A DNA stretch of 60,649 nucleotides, taken from assembly GCA_020722765.1 (NCBI GenBank), contig DYKD01000011.1, positions 1 to 60,649 on the forward strand, read 5' to 3'. This document shows, one piece after another, positions 59,406-60,649 of the stretch; position 1 is the first letter of the stretch; the number at the start of each line of letters is the position of its first letter. The notes under the pieces are model-generated. The model had not been told where the DNA came from. It was given only the letters and a program-made list of their open reading frames with translations, and did no database searches. This stretch comes from Brevinema andersonii (GTDB lineage: Bacteria > Spirochaetota > DYKD01). A program made the position numbers and the translations under genes.

Positions 59406-60520
59406 TAACCATTTTTAAACATATTATATTTGTTTTCTATAAACTCTTTTATTTCATATTCAAACCTTTTTCGGGAAAATTGAAAAGCATGCGTCCGTAT
59501 ATTTTGTGGTTCAAAAATATCGATATTTTTTTCAAATTTTTCTATAGCCATTAAAAGAGCATCAACTCTTTGGTCCATAAAATGTACTCCGGTTATCATA
59601 TCGAGTACCGTCTCTTTTGTCCCGCCCTTACCTAAACATATGACAGGCGTCCCACATGCTTGAGCCTCTACTGGAGCAATTCCGAAATCCTCTTCTGCAG
59701 CAAAGACAAAAGCTTTAGCTTTTTGCATCATACTGATGAGAACATGATCATCTTGATAGCCCAAAAGTTCGATATTTTTCCCAGCTTTTGCTTTGATTTT
59801 TTCCATATCAGGACCTGTTCCGATGACTATCAGCTTTTTATCTGTTTTGCTAAAAGCCTCTACTATCAGATCGATCTTCTTATATGGAACCATCCTGGAG
59901 GCTGTCAAATAAAATTCATCTTTTTTTTCATGCAAGTTAAATTTCTCTACATCAACCGGTGGATAGATAACAGTACTTTCCTTCCCATATACTTTTTTGA
60001 TTCGCCGTGCGATATAATGGCTATTGGCAATATAATGATCCACTCTGTTGATAGTACTCATATCCCATATACGGATCTTATGTAAAAAATATTTTGCGAG
60101 TTTCCCTTTAAGCCCCTTATCAAGTCCACTCTCTTTTAAGTATTGATGATACAAATCCCAAGCATATCGTATAGGAGTATGGACATAGCTAATATGCAAC
60201 TGATTAGAATGCGTCAATATTCCTTTGGCTACAGCATGAGAACTAGACAAAATCAGATCATACCCGCTCAAATCAAATTGTTCGATAGCGAATGGGAAAA
60301 AAGGCAGATAATACCTGTATTTTACTTTAGCGTTTGGCAACTTCTGTATAAAACTGGTATGTGCAAATTTACCTTTTAAAATAATCTCCCTATCATTATC
60401 ACTTAAAAAATCAATTAAACCATATATATTAAAATCATCCCAAATATTTGTAAAACTTTCAATACACTTTTCCGCCCCTCCAAAATCTCTAAACCAATCA
60501 TGAACTAATGCCTTTTTCAT
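59405..60520 (-). CDS. Family 4 (GT-B) glycosyltransferase
   Basis: 371 aa. N-terminal KKALVHDWFRDFGGAEKCIE (sugar-acceptor domain, with the GGAE loop), ILSSSHAVAKGILTH, ISYVHTPIRYAWDLYHQYLK; C-terminal Glycos_transf_1 domain: FYLTASRMVPYKKIDLIVEA, LIVIGTGPDMEKI, LGYQDDHVLISMMQKAKAFV and the EX7E-type AEEDFGIAPVEAQACGTPVI. Probably transfers mannose or a related sugar during glycan assembly; donor unknown. Starts 4 nt after the stop of another glycosyltransferase. Confidence 0.88.
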   Translation of the reverse strand: MKKALVHDWFRDFGGAEKCIESFTNIWDDFNIYGLIDFLSDNDREIILKGKFAHTSFIQKLPNAKVKYRYYLPFFPFAIEQFDLSGYDLILSSSHAVAKGILTHSNQLHISYVHTPIRYAWDLYHQYLKESGLDKGLKGKLAKYFLHKIRIWDMSTINRVDHYIANSHYIARRIKKVYGKESTVIYPPVDVEKFNLHEKKDEFYLTASRMVPYKKIDLIVEAFSKTDKKLIVIGTGPDMEKIKAKAGKNIELLGYQDDHVLISMMQKAKAFVFAAEEDFGIAPVEAQACGTPVICLGKGGTKETVLDMITGVHFMDQRVDALLMAIEKFEKNIDIFEPQNIRTHAFQFSRKRFEYEIKEFIENKYNMFKNG

Positions 60521-60523
60521 AAG

Positions 60524-60649
60524 TTAGGTTAACCTCTCAATAACTTCTATAATCTTCTTCGCCGATTCTTCCCAGCTAAATCGTTTGATATTTTCAAAGC
60601 CTTTAAGTCTCAAATCATTTTGTAAATTTTCATCATTCAAGACCAATTC
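60524..60649 (-). CDS. C-terminal end of a further glycosyltransferase (partial)
   Basis: The last 41 codons of a gene entering from the right edge, ending in TAA at 60526-60524. The visible residues (DENLQNDLRLKGFENIKRFS; WEESAKKIIEVIERLT) match the typical tail of GT4 glycosyltransferases, where a R-x-x-G-x-x-x-x-x-x-F-x-W-x-x-x-A-x-x helix closes the GT-B fold. It ends 3 nt before the next gene's ATG, so the two are in one operon. Confidence 0.7.
   Translation of the reverse strand, partial: ELVLNDENLQNDLRLKGFENIKRFSWEESAKKIIEVIERLT

Noticed and set aside
59345-59554. 69-codon plus-strand frame overlapping the end of the wzz-like gene
   Set aside because: Antisense to the glycosyltransferase C-terminus; Phe/Lys-rich, no own ribosome binding site.
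1-60649. CRISPR array, insertion sequence, prophage or toxin-antitoxin module
   Set aside because: No spaced direct repeats, transposase, integrase, phage or toxin-antitoxin genes were recognisable in any frame.

Overview
The window is one contiguous bacterial chromosome segment of about 60 kb with roughly 40% G+C. It is densely packed, with many ATGA/TAATG gene overlaps. The organism is a diderm (LPS-type) bacterium: it has lpxI and lpxB, a LolE/LolD lipoprotein exporter, many Sec signal peptides and lipoboxes, several predicted outer-membrane beta-barrels, and an O-antigen/capsule-type locus. It makes its own branched-chain amino acids, lysine/DAP (via DapL), pantothenate, folate, queuosine precursor and fatty acids. 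The MetV+MetF pair and EtfBA fit an anaerobe. I cannot assign a phylum from the sequence; DapL, S55-type proteins and TPR-rich envelope proteins suggest a non-proteobacterial diderm (for example a spirochaete-like or candidate-phylum lineage), but this is inference.

Layout. 1-7.0 kb: ilvBN, a broken lipoprotein gene, dapL-folK, then on the minus strand panB-panC plus an outer-membrane-like protein. 7.1-15.0 kb: a five-gene envelope operon (NTF2-like lipoprotein, a 1245-aa TPR/beta-propeller protein, a CsgG/TolB-fold-like exported protein, a TPR lipoprotein, a PorV/UPF0164-like barrel) that I cannot match to a named system. 15.1-20.1 kb: a 43-aa protein, a methyltransferase, comM, an HDOD regulator with a kinase-like ATPase N-terminus, queC and tRNA-Arg. 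20.2-31.7 kb: an S55-peptidase-like protein, a beta-propeller protein, a BFN-domain protein, an exported protein, lolE-lolD, a 942-aa TPR protein and a barrel. 31.9-36.2 kb: def-fmt-PASTA-rpe-metV-metF. 36.4-40.4 kb (minus): lpxI-lpxB-propeller-M23 peptidase. 40.5-51.8 kb: tRNA-Leu, a pentapeptide protein, then a minus-strand fatty-acid operon rpmF-plsX-fabH-fabD-fabG-acpP-fabF-rnc-etfB-etfA, and dksA-like-priA. 51.8-60.6 kb: a surface-polysaccharide locus (uxs, capD-like, alaA-like, TIM barrel, wecA-like, rmlD, wzz-like, glycosyltransferases) that becomes visibly AT-richer at its end and runs off the window.

Expression signals are unusually readable. At least ten promoters show a TTGAC(A/T)-like -35, exactly 17 bp, and a -10 that is usually TATATT. 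In two clear cases (panB and the S55 gene) and one weaker one (the BFN gene) the -10 box lies so close to the start codon that the mRNA should be leaderless. The fatty-acid operon begins with four genes in a row that use non-AUG starts (TTG, TTG, GTG and apparently CTG), and a GC-rich UUCG hairpin without a U-tract separates acpP from fabF. I found no CRISPR array, insertion sequence, prophage or rRNA. No single textbook-novel system is certain; the 7.1-15 kb and 20.2-31.7 kb envelope operons are the best candidates for undescribed biology.
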